Shown piece after piece: positions 1 through 9,148 of a stretch of DNA of 64,000 bases. This DNA is from an uncultured Gemmata sp. Its GTDB lineage: Bacteria > Planctomycetota > Planctomycetia > Gemmatales > Gemmataceae. Position 1 is the first letter of the stretch. Each line of letters starts with the position of its first letter. Both the position numbers and the translations under genes were made by a program. The DNA is taken from assembly GCA_937924775.1 (NCBI GenBank), contig CALDUT010000001.1, forward strand, positions 434,001-498,000, in the 5' to 3' direction. Below the pieces are notes generated by a model. The model ran no database searches, was not told where the DNA came from, and was given only the letters and a program-made list of their open reading frames with translations.

Positions 1-92
1 ACACGGCCCCGTCTTCGGCTGTGCCAAAGGTGTTTGGCGGATCTGCCGCTGCAACCCGTGGGGCGGCAGCGGCGAAGATTGGCCGTAACGGG

Positions 93-1001
93 TCACTTCT
101 TTTTGCCTTTGTCGTCCCAGTTGGCAGCGATTTCCTCGTCGGTGACAGTGGATTGGACTCCGCGAGCCGGTACCTCCAGCTTACATAACCACACCATCGC
201 ATTGAGGACGACTTTGCGGAAGTTGTCGTCCTTCCAGTTGCGGTGCGTATGCCCCCCTGTGAAGCCGCAGCCACGGCCCCCATCGTCCCGTTCCACCACC
301 CACATCATCACTTCGTCGCGACCTTTGGCCTCCTGAATGTGCTTGTACGGCCCCCGGGGATAGACATACGGCCCATCGCGGACCGCATCGGAGGGTTTCG
401 CGACAAGAATCGGTGTAATACCTTTCATCTTTTCGCGAAACCGGATGTTGAAGTACCATTCGTCGCGAATACTCAACGGCTGCACGCCACGGCACACCGG
501 ATGGTGCGGAAACTCTTGGAACTGTGGCGTCCACATCGGATTGACAGAGTAAGCGTGTTCGTAGTAACCGCCGATCCATTCTTGGAATTGCGGCCCACCG
601 AGGTCTTTGGGTACTTCGACCCCGTAGTGCATGCACATCAGCCCCACGCCTTTCGCCATAAGCTGACCGATGCGTTCGAGGCGTTTGTCGCGAATCAGCG
701 GATGACCGTTACCACCATCGGCATAGCAAACGATGGCATCGGCTGTATCGAGGGCTGAGTCGTCTTTGGGGTAGCCATTGAGGAAGACGACCGTTTCCAG
801 ATTCGGGACGCCATGCAGGCATTTGGCCAACAGGCGGATGCCGGCGTTGAATTCATGGTCGCCCGGTCCGTGACTAGGCGTACCGGCGATCAGCACAAGC
901 TTCTTCGGTTGGTTGTTGGCGGCGATGGTGGCCGCCGGGAGCCCCCCGGCCAGGGTGATCGCCGCACCGGTGGTGAGCAGTTCGCGTCGCGAGAGAATCA
1001 T
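93..1001 (-). CDS. Exported ThuA-like domain protein
   Basis: 302 aa. The sequence resembles the ThuA (trehalose utilisation) family, whose fold is related to class I glutamine amidotransferases; many planctomycete members have no assigned substrate. Seen: a twin-arginine start (SRRELLTTGAA, about residues 4-14) and a hydrophobic run ending near Ala28, so the protein is probably exported by Tat. Family-like stretches follow: IAGTPSHGPGDHEF near residue 40, CMHYGVEVP near 125, RDEWYF near 180 and GGHTHRNW near 255. The ATG is preceded by AAAGGAATAGCC, a good ribosome binding site, which fixes the start. The gene stands alone; the next gene on this strand begins about 400 bases upstream. Activity is inferred only at family level. 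Confidence 0.85.
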   Translation of the reverse strand: MILSRRELLTTGAAITLAGGLPAATIAANNQPKKLVLIAGTPSHGPGDHEFNAGIRLLAKCLHGVPNLETVVFLNGYPKDDSALDTADAIVCYADGGNGHPLIRDKRLERIGQLMAKGVGLMCMHYGVEVPKDLGGPQFQEWIGGYYEHAYSVNPMWTPQFQEFPHHPVCRGVQPLSIRDEWYFNIRFREKMKGITPILVAKPSDAVRDGPYVYPRGPYKHIQEAKGRDEVMMWVVERDDGGRGCGFTGGHTHRNWKDDNFRKVVLNAMVWLCKLEVPARGVQSTVTDEEIAANWDDKGKKK

Positions 1002-1087
1002 GGCTATTCCTTTCTTTCAGACGGGAATGAACTCAAGACAATCACGATTTTGTCCTGGGCGGCCAACCACTTCATCTCCCCCATCGC

Positions 1088-1408
1088 TCATGAAACAGCA
1101 TCGTCGGCAAACAGTGACGACAAATCGACTTTGGGAACGTCACCAGGTCCCACCGAGCTGCCGGCGATGAGGGTGCTTCCCTGCGACATTCCCTGAATGT
1201 CTATCTTCTTGCGAACAATAATCAACGAATGGAGAACCCGCCCCGGTTTTTCGACAGTTACCAAGCCATCGCTAATTCGCACTGGCATCATGATACTGGA
1301 CGAGTTACTATCACCATTCGCCAATACCAGCGAATCCGATAGGCTGTGTGGAACCTGAACCTCCCCGTGTGATAACACCACACCGGTGAGTGAGTCGGTA
1401 GCCGTCAC
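1088..1408 (-). CDS. Hypothetical protein, translationally coupled to upstream ORF
   Basis: 106 aa, not recognised. It starts with GTG at 1408, and that GTG shares bases with the TGA stop of the ORF at 1405-1791 (GTGA overlap), the classical arrangement for translational coupling. No signal peptide or known motif is seen; the protein is rich in Ser, Val and Gly. The reading frame stays open upstream of the GTG (including a CCSAVCALG stretch), so the two ORFs could instead be one gene split by a frameshift. The minus strand is preferred over overlapping plus-strand frames because the upstream partner has a plausible signal peptide. Confidence 0.4.
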   Translation of the reverse strand: MTATDSLTGVVLSHGEVQVPHSLSDSLVLANGDSNSSSIMMPVRISDGLVTVEKPGRVLHSLIIVRKKIDIQGMSQGSTLIAGSSVGPGDVPKVDLSSLFADDAVS

Positions 1409-1791
1409 TCCGAGCGCACAAACTGCGCTACAGCACTTCTGCGGAGCCCATTTCCGGCTGAATCTTTATGCTTCTGAACGATGGTCTTATGAGTACAAAT
1501 AACTGCGGTTTGAATTTTGTCCCATCGTGATGGTCCGCTTGTGGTCGGCATACCCCGCATTTGACCCAGTTCGACAAGTTTTTGGCCTATAAGCATGGCC
1601 GAGTTCCACGGTTGCTCGGCGTCGGAATCGATGTCGAGGCCTGCCAGTGCGGCTACGAAAAGCTCCACCTGACCACGTTTGGCAAACTGTTGTTGAGGCT
1701 TCAGGTCCTTATCCGTAGCCCACGCTGGTTGGAATACGGTCTCCGAAGCCATGAGCGAGAATACAGCGATGGCCAAAACACTAACTATCAC
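1405..1791 (-). CDS. Hypothetical exported protein
   Basis: 128 aa, not recognised. The N-terminus (IVSVLAIAVFSLMASETVF, residues 2-20) is a hydrophobic segment ending near AWAT, consistent with a Sec signal peptide. The rest is soluble with no known motif. The start is GTG at 1791, and the hydrophobic segment would extend a few codons further upstream (VIIKW), where a GAGG lies, so the true start is uncertain. It overlaps the following ORF by four bases. Lone pair of small genes between an exported ThuA-like protein and an unrelated divergent gene. Confidence 0.45.
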   Translation of the reverse strand: MIVSVLAIAVFSLMASETVFQPAWATDKDLKPQQQFAKRGQVELFVAALAGLDIDSDAEQPWNSAMLIGQKLVELGQMRGMPTTSGPSRWDKIQTAVICTHKTIVQKHKDSAGNGLRRSAVAQFVRSE

Positions 1792-1919
1792 CCACTTTAT
1801 GATGACCTCACGATAATTTGGTTTCGACCAATCGTCCCATCTTCTCCCATTTGCGCACCTTCGTACACTGATGGGCGACGGAATTGCCCTCCAAACCTCG
1901 CGGAGCGGGCTGGCCCGCT

Positions 1920-3230
1920 ATGTCGATTGTTCTGTCTGTTGCTGGTCAACTGACGGTCGCGGAAAAGCTGTCGCGGATTGCGGCCCGCGATTGGCTGGCC
2001 CGCGCCGCGGTGTGGTTCGAGAGCATCGGTGATGCTGTCCTCGATGCCCGTGTGGGTCGCGATGCCGAGGACAAACCCGTGTTACTGGTGGTCTTCCACC
2101 CCGCGGTGCCACCGGTGGAGCTGCGTTTGGGCGGCAGCGGTAAGCTCCGCGTGTATGCCATCACCTGCCCCGCGGGACCCGGTTATCACATCTTCTTGTG
2201 CAATTTGCTTCGCCAAATGGCTGACGATTTCGCCTTAACATGGATCGACGACGATTGCTCCGACCCCACCGGTTACTTCCAGACACAGCAGCGGGCCGTG
2301 TGCGAACAGCGGTTTCTCGCAAGCCTGAGCGAACTCTGCGCAGCGGGCCCCGCGGCGGTGGGTTTGCCCCCCGATCACGGTTTTACCTACCCGGCGGAAG
2401 TCCTGACGCCTGTGGGTCCACGCACGCGGGCATGGTGTGCAGACGTCGCGGCCGATCCGGCGAAAGGTCGCGACTTCTTCCCCTGGTGGAACCCCCAACT
2501 CGATGCCGCGTTTTACCGAGGTCGGGCTCTGGTCCGGTTGTGGTGCGAATTCTTCTGGCGACCGCCGCTGACCGAGGATGAAGGTGAAGTGGCCGATCAA
2601 ATCGCCAACGATCTGGCCAGCGCTTTCAAGCTCGATCCGGCGATTGAACTGCCGTGGGGGGAGTGGCTGGAGTTATTAGCCTCGATTGAGAACGACACCA
2701 GTTTTTGTGTCACCCCGAAGGATCGGGTGTTAAGCATCGAGTTATGGAAGCGGGCCGGGCCACCTCCGGTGGTGCCGGGCCGCTGCCGGATGGGGTATCG
2801 CCGCTGGCCGGTGCGTGTGCGGCTCGAAGGCGGTTGGCAGATCGAAGTTCCGGGGGAATTGGCCCGCGAATGGAATCGCGACGAACAGACATGGACCGCC
2901 TGGGACCAAACCCGCACTGTGTGGTTTCAAGTGTTGCGCTTCACCAAACGGGACGGTGAACCGCCTAGCGCGGAGGAAGCCGCAGACGTGGGCCGGCGGA
3001 GCTTGCCGGATGGGGAGGAATTGCCGCCGATCATTCGCCCCGGCTTGCGCGGGGAGGCCGTTTTCGGTGTGGTGGAAGAAGATGGCCGCAAGTTGTGGCG
3101 GCTCAGCAGTGTGACCGGCGTGCGGGGGCAACTGGCGGTCTGCAACATTTACATTGAAAAAGAAAGCGACCGCGATTGGGCCATGCGAACGTGGCATTCC
3201 TTACACTATAACCCGGATCAGGCCCCGTGA
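1920..3230 (+). CDS. Hypothetical protein of unknown function
   Basis: 436 aa from ATG 1920; an in-frame ATG at 1884 would add 12 residues that look unrelated to the fold. I do not recognise the family. Seen: a mixed alpha/beta soluble protein, no signal peptide, no membrane segment, Trp-rich in its second half (several WxxW-like positions between about residues 310 and 360), and the acidic stretch WIDDDCSD near residue 105. It is the only plus-strand gene in the first 4.6 kb and runs convergently into the PhyH gene with only an 18-base gap. Coding is supported by an uninterrupted frame, GC-rich third positions and ordinary amino-acid composition. Confidence 0.65.
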   Translation: MSIVLSVAGQLTVAEKLSRIAARDWLARAAVWFESIGDAVLDARVGRDAEDKPVLLVVFHPAVPPVELRLGGSGKLRVYAITCPAGPGYHIFLCNLLRQMADDFALTWIDDDCSDPTGYFQTQQRAVCEQRFLASLSELCAAGPAAVGLPPDHGFTYPAEVLTPVGPRTRAWCADVAADPAKGRDFFPWWNPQLDAAFYRGRALVRLWCEFFWRPPLTEDEGEVADQIANDLASAFKLDPAIELPWGEWLELLASIENDTSFCVTPKDRVLSIELWKRAGPPPVVPGRCRMGYRRWPVRVRLEGGWQIEVPGELAREWNRDEQTWTAWDQTRTVWFQVLRFTKRDGEPPSAEEAADVGRRSLPDGEELPPIIRPGLRGEAVFGVVEEDGRKLWRLSSVTGVRGQLAVCNIYIEKESDRDWAMRTWHSLHYNPDQAP

Positions 3231-3248
3231 GCCGCCCGAGTCGTGCGT

Positions 3249-4082
3249 TCAATCGTCGATCGGTCGCGGGCGATGGCTCCAATGAGCGGGGGGGGGGCCT
3301 TTCACCACCACCCCCTTCTCATGCCAGCCCATATAGGCCCGTACATCGCCACTGGTATACCGGAGAGTGAGCCCGCAGCGGCGGCGATCGCTCGTGTTAG
3401 CATCCGACCCATGTAGCAGGAGGTCGGAATGCAGCGCGGCTTCGCCCGCTTTCAGTTCGACATACACCGGGTCCCCGTACTTCTCAACGTCGGGCACGGT
3501 TTGGTTGAGGACGTTGGCTTCGTCGTTTTCGCTCAGCTTATAGGTGAGGTGACCGAGCCGGTGTGTGCCGGGAATGTACTTCATACAGGCGTTACCGCGG
3601 TCGGCGTCGTCGATCGCCAGCCACACGGTGATAGCTTTGCTTGGCGTCAGCGGCCAGTAGCTGGCGTCCTGGTGCCAACTGACCGTTTTGCCATCGTGTG
3701 GCATTTTGCAGAAAAAGTGTGAGCCCCACGCGATCACGCTCTCCCCCAGCAAATCGGCGACGATCGCCACAATCCGCGGATGGGTCAGAAGATCCCAAAC
3801 CCGCCCGTGGCGCAGATGGGCTGAGCTGATCGCGTAACTGTCTTTCCCTTCGGCCAGATAGTGGGTCAGCAAGCCGTCGAAGTAGCGGCGTAGCTCGGTG
3901 ATTTCTGCGTCGTTGAAGATGCGAAACGGCATGAGGTAGCCATCGCGGTTGAAACGTTCGATGTCCGCCGCCGTAAGAACTTGTGGGGTGGTATTGACTA
4001 CGGGATGAAACGACAAATCGCGTTCAACCGTCTGCAGTTCGTCGGTGGCGGGAATCGGTTGAAAGGTGGTGGGAGCAGTCAT
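3249..4082 (-). CDS. Phytanoyl-CoA dioxygenase (PhyH) family protein
   Basis: 277 aa. Fe(II)/2-oxoglutarate dioxygenase of the PhyH type, which hydroxylates small organic substrates; the substrate is not predictable here. Seen: the iron-binding HxD pair in SWHQDASYW (about residues 135-143), the distal His region LHSDLLLHGSD (about 215-225), and the Arg of RRRCGLTLRY that usually binds 2-oxoglutarate. The line RFNRDGYLMPFRIF near residue 45 matches the usual PhyH N-terminal strand-helix. Length fits the family. No signal peptide, so cytoplasmic. Start ATG 4082; no strong ribosome binding site is visible. Confidence 0.88.
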   Translation of the reverse strand: MTAPTTFQPIPATDELQTVERDLSFHPVVNTTPQVLTAADIERFNRDGYLMPFRIFNDAEITELRRYFDGLLTHYLAEGKDSYAISSAHLRHGRVWDLLTHPRIVAIVADLLGESVIAWGSHFFCKMPHDGKTVSWHQDASYWPLTPSKAITVWLAIDDADRGNACMKYIPGTHRLGHLTYKLSENDEANVLNQTVPDVEKYGDPVYVELKAGEAALHSDLLLHGSDANTSDRRRCGLTLRYTSGDVRAYMGWHEKGVVVKGPPPAHWSHRPRPIDD

Positions 4083-4130
4083 GGCAGGCTCCGCGTATCA
4101 TTGGTGAAGGTGATGCCCCCGCCGCAGTCG

Positions 4131-4559
4131 TTACCGCGTGGGTGGGATTTCTTGCCAGAACAGGTCGTGACCGGCAGCGTAAATTTCGCTGGCGCGGAAG
4201 TCGAAGACCTTAGCGACTTCGCCTGATTCGAGACCGACTGAATCGAACGCGACGTAGAACAGTCCGTTCAAATAGCTGATGCGGGCGTCGGTGATCTTCA
4301 CTTTGGGTTGGCGCGGCCGCATCTGAAAGCGAAATTCCTCCACGCCTTCCAGAACGATGCGTAAGCGTACCGGGCGCGGGGGCCGACCGAGATCGGTGAT
4401 CACTTCCCGGGCCCGGATGCGGAACTCGACGGCCACCGTTCGCAACCCGCGATGGCGGAGTTTGACAGATTGTAATACACCGCCGATCAGCCGGTGCATC
4501 CGCACGAACTTCGCTAACTCGTGCGGTTCCAGACGGGTCAATTCCGACATACAACGCAT
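4131..4559 (-). CDS. Hypothetical protein
   Basis: 142 aa (ATG 4559; a second ATG three codons in at 4550 is possible). Not recognised. The protein is basic and beta-rich with no signal or membrane segment; lines such as AVEFRIRAREVITDLG and LRIVLEGVEEFRFQMR suggest a small all-beta domain. It sits 48 bases upstream of the PhyH gene on the same strand, so the two may be co-transcribed. No functional inference is justified. Confidence 0.6.
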   Translation of the reverse strand: MRCMSELTRLEPHELAKFVRMHRLIGGVLQSVKLRHRGLRTVAVEFRIRAREVITDLGRPPRPVRLRIVLEGVEEFRFQMRPRQPKVKITDARISYLNGLFYVAFDSVGLESGEVAKVFDFRASEIYAAGHDLFWQEIPPTR

Positions 4560-4732
4560 CTCGCGTAGCAGCCACTGCGCGGATCACGGCCCCTCCTATT
4601 CTACCGCAACCACGGCCCCAAGCCCACCTGTCCGCCTCTCATGTGAAGATTCTCGGAGAAGCCCCTTCCAGTATCATCACTACATCGGTAAACTTTCTTC
4701 GAGTTACTTCCCGCCGATGTGAGCGTCCCGCC

Positions 4733-6457
4733 ATGATCCGCCGGTCGTGTTGGCTAATCCTGATCCTGTGGTTAGTTCTCCTCAGCCCCTTCGCGATGGC
4801 TGAGACAGTCCCGATAGCCCCACCACCACGCACTAAGGATACCGCCACTGCGACCAACCCCACCCGGGCTACTGGTCCGAAGATGCCATTGACCGGACTG
4901 ACCATCGCCAAGCCGATGTTCGAGGCCTGCCTCTACCACTACCCGGTCAGTACCCTAAGCGAGCAGTGTCAGGCCTTCGTCGATCAGGGTTTGGGCATGT
5001 ACTATTCCTATGTGTGGATCGAAGCCGCCCGGGCCTTCGAAACCGCTTTGCAGCACGACCCCGAGTGCGCCTATGCGTGGCTGATGCTGCACCGCTCATT
5101 GGAAAAGTGGGGGCGAACCGGGAACGTGGTTTTTCCCCCAGGGCCGTGGGCCGCGATCGCCGGCGGCGTGATTTACGCCAAACTTCCCGATCCGCTCGGC
5201 AAAAACGCCCGGGACTATGCGCTGGAACGCGCCCGGCAGTTGATGCCCAAAGCCAATGCCCGCGAACAACTTCTGATCCAATCCCGCTTGCAAGAAAAGG
5301 GCATGTGGCCGAACGTGGCTCCGGCAGATCGCATCAAAAAAGCCCAACAGTCGCTCGATGAACTGCTGATGCTGCATGACGACGACGAAGAAGGTTGGTT
5401 CTGGCGGGCACAGCTAGCCAAAAGCGATGGCCCCCACGCACCGGCTGTGTTCTACAAAGCTCTTCTGAAGGTTAACCCGCTGCATCCTGGGGCCAATCAC
5501 GAGCTGGTCCACTTCTACGAAAACATCCGCCGCCCGGCGTTGGGCTGGCCCTACGCGGAGAACTACATCAAGTCCTCGCCAGGGATTCCGCATGCCTTCC
5601 ATATGCAAGCGCACCTGGGTATGCGCATCGGCAAGTGGGGTGTAACCACCGATTGGAGCTGGCGGGCGATCGAACTTCAACGCGAATACCACGCGTATCA
5701 GGGCGTCACGCCGGGAGAAGACCACCAGTTCAATCACCACATAGAAACGCTCACCCGCAGTTTGGTTCACGATGGCCGCTTCGCGGAAGCCCAGCAGATT
5801 CGCGCCCTCGCAGAGGGTTACAAATACAGCTACCGGCCCGAATGGCTGCGTATGGCGATGACGCAGCAGGATTGGGCGGAAGCGCAGCGGCTCGTGGAGC
5901 AATTCCGCCGCACCGATAAGGCCGCGGGGGCTTACTACGGAGCCCTGGTGGCCTTGGAAAAAGGCGATACCAATCAGGCCGGTCGCGAAGTCGATACCCT
6001 CCGCCAATTGCAACAGGCGAAGAAGTCCGACCGCACGCTTGAACGCCGCCTCTGGGAAGTGCAGGGCCGCTACCTGTGCCAACGCGGCGATGGCGACGCC
6101 GGCCTGAAGCTGCTCAAGAAACTCGTCGATGCCACCAAAAACGACTTCAGCCATCACGCGTGGGGTAATGGTGCGGTGTACATGGAGTCGTGGGGTATTG
6201 CGGCCCTGGAAGCCGGTGAGGCAGAAGTCGCGGAGGAAGCCTTCCAGGAAGCTCTAGCCCACGATGCCGGTAGCGTCCGTGGAGCGTTGGGAATGTGGGC
6301 AGTGTGCGAGCGCCTCGGTCGCGCCGAAGAAGCCGCCCGGTACATGAAACTGGCACAGCGGGTCTGGGCCAAAGCCGACCCCAAAGACTTTGCCCGCCTC
6401 CAATCGTCCATCGCCCAACGCGCCGCGAAGATTATCCGCGGCACCTCACAACAGTGA
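4733..6457 (+). CDS. Exported tetratricopeptide-repeat protein
   Basis: 574 aa from ATG 4733, chosen because the signal peptide begins there (MIRRSCWLILILWLVLLSPF, cleavage near AMA-ET, residues 21-23). The mature protein is helical with TPR-like units: WIEAARAFETALQHDPECAYAW near residue 95, later AGEAEVAEEAF and AHDAGSVRGALGMWAV near residues 500-540. Similar exported TPR proteins in planctomycetes and Bacteroidetes are long solenoids with no assigned substrate. Probably periplasmic or membrane associated. Free-standing gene; the next one on this strand begins 110 bases downstream. Confidence 0.8.
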   Translation: MIRRSCWLILILWLVLLSPFAMAETVPIAPPPRTKDTATATNPTRATGPKMPLTGLTIAKPMFEACLYHYPVSTLSEQCQAFVDQGLGMYYSYVWIEAARAFETALQHDPECAYAWLMLHRSLEKWGRTGNVVFPPGPWAAIAGGVIYAKLPDPLGKNARDYALERARQLMPKANAREQLLIQSRLQEKGMWPNVAPADRIKKAQQSLDELLMLHDDDEEGWFWRAQLAKSDGPHAPAVFYKALLKVNPLHPGANHELVHFYENIRRPALGWPYAENYIKSSPGIPHAFHMQAHLGMRIGKWGVTTDWSWRAIELQREYHAYQGVTPGEDHQFNHHIETLTRSLVHDGRFAEAQQIRALAEGYKYSYRPEWLRMAMTQQDWAEAQRLVEQFRRTDKAAGAYYGALVALEKGDTNQAGREVDTLRQLQQAKKSDRTLERRLWEVQGRYLCQRGDGDAGLKLLKKLVDATKNDFSHHAWGNGAVYMESWGIAALEAGEAEVAEEAFQEALAHDAGSVRGALGMWAVCERLGRAEEAARYMKLAQRVWAKADPKDFARLQSSIAQRAAKIIRGTSQQ

Positions 6458-6566
6458 CGCCTCACGCCACGCGGCCCACCATTAGTAGCAACTGTTGCCG
6501 CCCCCGTGGAGCGCGAACCGCGGCATGGTATCAAAAAGTATACTAGTTATTCGCACAGGTTCTATC

Positions 6567-7127
6567 ATGAAACACTCTCTTGCGAGGATGGCTGTCATCC
6601 TTGGTGTAGCAGGTGGGTGGGCAGCAGCCGCTGAGCCGTGCCTCTCGGGCCTGCCGGTGGGCCAACGGCCAGGGCCATACAGCTTTCTGGTGGCCACCGG
6701 ACCGCAACGCGGTCAACAAACCTGCTACATCTGCGAACAGCACGACGAGAACAAACCCGGCATCGTTGTGTTCGCCCGTTCACTTAATCCTACGCTAGGA
6801 AAGCTGCTGAATCAACTCGATTCTGCCGCCCAACAGCAAAAAAATTCCGGCTGCAAAGTCTGGATGACGCTGTTGACAGAAAAAGCCGATCTCAACGGAT
6901 TGGCCAAATGGGCACAACAACAGGGACTGAAATCGTGCCCCGTGGGAGCGTTCGAAGATCCCGACGGCCCACCGTCGTACAAGCTCAATAAGGAAGCCGA
7001 CGTCACAGTGATTCTCTTCACCCAGCAGAAGGTGGTGGCGAATTTTGCCTTCCGGGCCGGCGAGCTCGATGATACTGCCATCGCTACGGTGATGAAGTCC
7101 GTACCCCGACTGTTCGACAAGAAATGA
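6567..7127 (+). CDS. Exported thioredoxin-fold-like hypothetical protein
   Basis: 186 aa. The start ATG 6567 gives a signal peptide (MKHSLARMAVILGVAGGWAA, cleavage after AAA near residue 22). The mature part contains TCYICEQ (CxxC, near residues 52-56) at the position expected in a thioredoxin-like fold, followed by GIVVFARS and later DVTVILFTQQKVVANFAF, strand patterns usual for thioredoxin-like proteins. It is likely periplasmic and could bind or handle a redox partner, but this is inference. Its TGA overlaps the ATG of the next gene (ATGA at 7124-7127), so the two are translationally coupled. Confidence 0.65.
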   Translation: MKHSLARMAVILGVAGGWAAAAEPCLSGLPVGQRPGPYSFLVATGPQRGQQTCYICEQHDENKPGIVVFARSLNPTLGKLLNQLDSAAQQQKNSGCKVWMTLLTEKADLNGLAKWAQQQGLKSCPVGAFEDPDGPPSYKLNKEADVTVILFTQQKVVANFAFRAGELDDTAIATVMKSVPRLFDKK

Positions 7128-8032
7128 GGGCGTTGGGGGTCAGCCCGCGACCCTGTCCGCGGCTGCCAGACGTAACGGATGCCCACTGCCGCGACGCCCT
7201 CGCGGCTTTCGAGCGTCAGGCCCTTCAGCATCGCTTTTCTACGGGCCGTTACTGCATGCGTTATGTGCTGTGGCAGCCGGCCAATGCCGCTGACCAGCTC
7301 CCCGTGGTGATTATTCACGGATTGGCTGACGCAGTCCGCGGTTTCGCCATGGTTATGCACCGGCTGGTGGAGAGGATGCCGTGCATCGCCTACGAATTGC
7401 CCAATGGCCTCGACGACGACGCCCGACTGGGTTCGTACCGTCATGGCCACTATGTCGATGATCTTCTGGCCCTTCTGGATCACCTGAAGCTCGAGCGCGT
7501 GGTGTTGATGGGTTCGTCGTTTGGAACCACAGTGGCCTTGGCCGCGTTGGCCAGGCAGCCACACCGGTTTCCCGCATGCGTATTGAAAAGTGCGTTTGCA
7601 TATCGACCACTGCGATGGTATGAACGCTTAGGGGCACGGCAGGGGCGGTATTGGTCGGGGCGGTTGTGCGAGTTGCCGCTGCGCAAATGGGCTCTGCGGT
7701 GGGCCGATCCTGCGACATGGGCGGGGTGTTCTCCCCAGGCGCGGAAACTGTTTTTGGAATGCAACGGCCAAACCCCGATTCGGGCGGCGTGCCGGCGTGC
7801 CGTGCTCCTCGACCGACTCGATTTGCGCCCGTTACTGCCCACCCTCCCAACACCGGTGCTGTTGATTGGCGGGGATCGCGACGGCATCGTTCCGCGTCGC
7901 TACGAAGCGGCCCTCGAAGTCGGCTTGCCGAAGGTCCAGCGGGTGGAATTGTCGGACTGTGGCCATTACCCCCAGTACACCCACCCTCTCGCCACGGCCC
8001 AAGCGATTCTCCAGTTTCTCCAGGACCGCTAA
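7124..8032 (+). CDS. Alpha/beta-fold hydrolase
   Basis: 302 aa. Alpha/beta hydrolase superfamily. Seen: the oxyanion strand VVIIHGLADAVRGF (about residues 62-75), the nucleophile elbow LMGSSFGTTVAL (Ser near residue 129), the acid strand LLIGGDRDGIVP (about 247-258) and the catalytic His in DCGHYPQYTHP near 280. No signal peptide, so cytoplasmic; the substrate is unknown. Translationally coupled to the exported thioredoxin-like gene by an ATGA overlap. Its last four bases overlap the 3' end of the convergent pdxA gene. Confidence 0.85.
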   Translation: MRALGVSPRPCPRLPDVTDAHCRDALAAFERQALQHRFSTGRYCMRYVLWQPANAADQLPVVIIHGLADAVRGFAMVMHRLVERMPCIAYELPNGLDDDARLGSYRHGHYVDDLLALLDHLKLERVVLMGSSFGTTVALAALARQPHRFPACVLKSAFAYRPLRWYERLGARQGRYWSGRLCELPLRKWALRWADPATWAGCSPQARKLFLECNGQTPIRAACRRAVLLDRLDLRPLLPTLPTPVLLIGGDRDGIVPRRYEAALEVGLPKVQRVELSDCGHYPQYTHPLATAQAILQFLQDR

Positions 8033-9036
8033 TCGGACGCGATGGCCAGGCGGGCAGCCAGTTGGACGGCCCGCACGAAACTGGAAACATCCGCAATTCC
8101 CTGCCACGCGATGTCGAAGGCCGTTCCGTGATCAACGCTGGTGCGAATGATGGGTAGCCCTAGGGTGATGTTGACCGCTTCCTCGAAAGCCAGTGTTTTG
8201 AGGGGGATCAGGCCCTGATCGTGGTACATGCACACATACGCATCGCAGCGGGCCCGATATTTGGGCAGAAAGGCGGTATCCGGGGGTAGTGGTCCTTGCA
8301 CGTTAATGCCCAAAGCCCGGGCGGCGTCGATCGCCGGGAGGATGAAGCGCTCTTCTTCCCGCTGGCCGAAGAGGCCGTGTTCCCCAGCATGCGGGTTGAG
8401 GCCGCACACGAGCAAACGGGGTTCACGTCCGCGAATTCGGCGCATGGCGGCGGCGGTCAGTTCGATCGTCTGGCCAATCCGTTCGACGCTGAGCCAATCC
8501 GGCACGTCGCGATAGCCGATATGAGCCGTAACCAGACTGCAGGTGATGGCTTCGGACGTCAGCATCATACACCAGCGATCGGTACCCGTGCGATGGGCGA
8601 GAATTTCGGTGTGTCCCGGAAAGGGGATGCCGGCGGCGTGAAGAGCTTCTTTATGAATCGGCCCGGTGGCAATGGCATCGACACGGTTGGCTAGAGCCTC
8701 GTCAATGGCCCAGAGGATGAAGTCGTAGGCCGCCCGACCACACGCTGCGGTGACCACCCCCGGTTCGAATGTCGTCTCAGTCTGAGGGTGGAGGTCGATC
8801 ACGGTGGCTTGCGTCACCGTGTGCCACACATCGGGCCACTGTTCTGCGGAGATGATCCGAGGCACGGCTGGCCATTGGAGTTGGGTGGCTACCCGGGCCA
8901 GCACCCCCGCATCGCCGATCACCAGGGGAACGCAGACGGAGGTGAGGCGTTCCTCACGCAGCAGTCGCAGGCATAGCTCCGGCCCGATCCCGGCTGGGTC
9001 GCCCATGGTGATCGCGACGCGGGGTAATCGAGGCAT
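8029..9036 (-). CDS. pdxA: 4-hydroxythreonine-4-phosphate dehydrogenase PdxA
   Basis: 335 aa, the usual length. PdxA oxidises 4-phosphohydroxy-L-threonine with NAD to 2-amino-3-oxo-4-phosphonooxybutyrate, a step of deoxyxylulose-5-phosphate-dependent pyridoxal phosphate synthesis. Seen: the N-terminal signature ITMGDPAGIGPEL (residues 9-21), the metal-binding His region TAHIGYRDV (near 170), CGLNPHAGEHGLFG (near 212) and MYHDQGLIPLKTLAFEEAVN (near 272) carrying the third metal His. C-terminal VDHGTAFDIAWQG is conserved. Monocistronic; no pdxJ in the window. Confidence 0.95.
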   Translation of the reverse strand: MPRLPRVAITMGDPAGIGPELCLRLLREERLTSVCVPLVIGDAGVLARVATQLQWPAVPRIISAEQWPDVWHTVTQATVIDLHPQTETTFEPGVVTAACGRAAYDFILWAIDEALANRVDAIATGPIHKEALHAAGIPFPGHTEILAHRTGTDRWCMMLTSEAITCSLVTAHIGYRDVPDWLSVERIGQTIELTAAAMRRIRGREPRLLVCGLNPHAGEHGLFGQREEERFILPAIDAARALGINVQGPLPPDTAFLPKYRARCDAYVCMYHDQGLIPLKTLAFEEAVNITLGLPIIRTSVDHGTAFDIAWQGIADVSSFVRAVQLAARLAIASD

Positions 9037-9148
9037 AGCGATTCCTGAGTGGACGACGCGTTGCTGCCCCGTATCTTAGGCAGATTGACGGGGCTGGCCA
9101 GTAGCCGTCATCAGCAACAGAAGCGGCGTGGGACCGACCCGCTCCGAG

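Noticed and set aside
1561-1953. 130-codon plus-strand frame overlapping the small minus-strand ORFs
   Set aside because: The minus-strand alternative has a signal-peptide-like start and a coupled partner, while this frame has no features and runs into the start of the 1920 gene.
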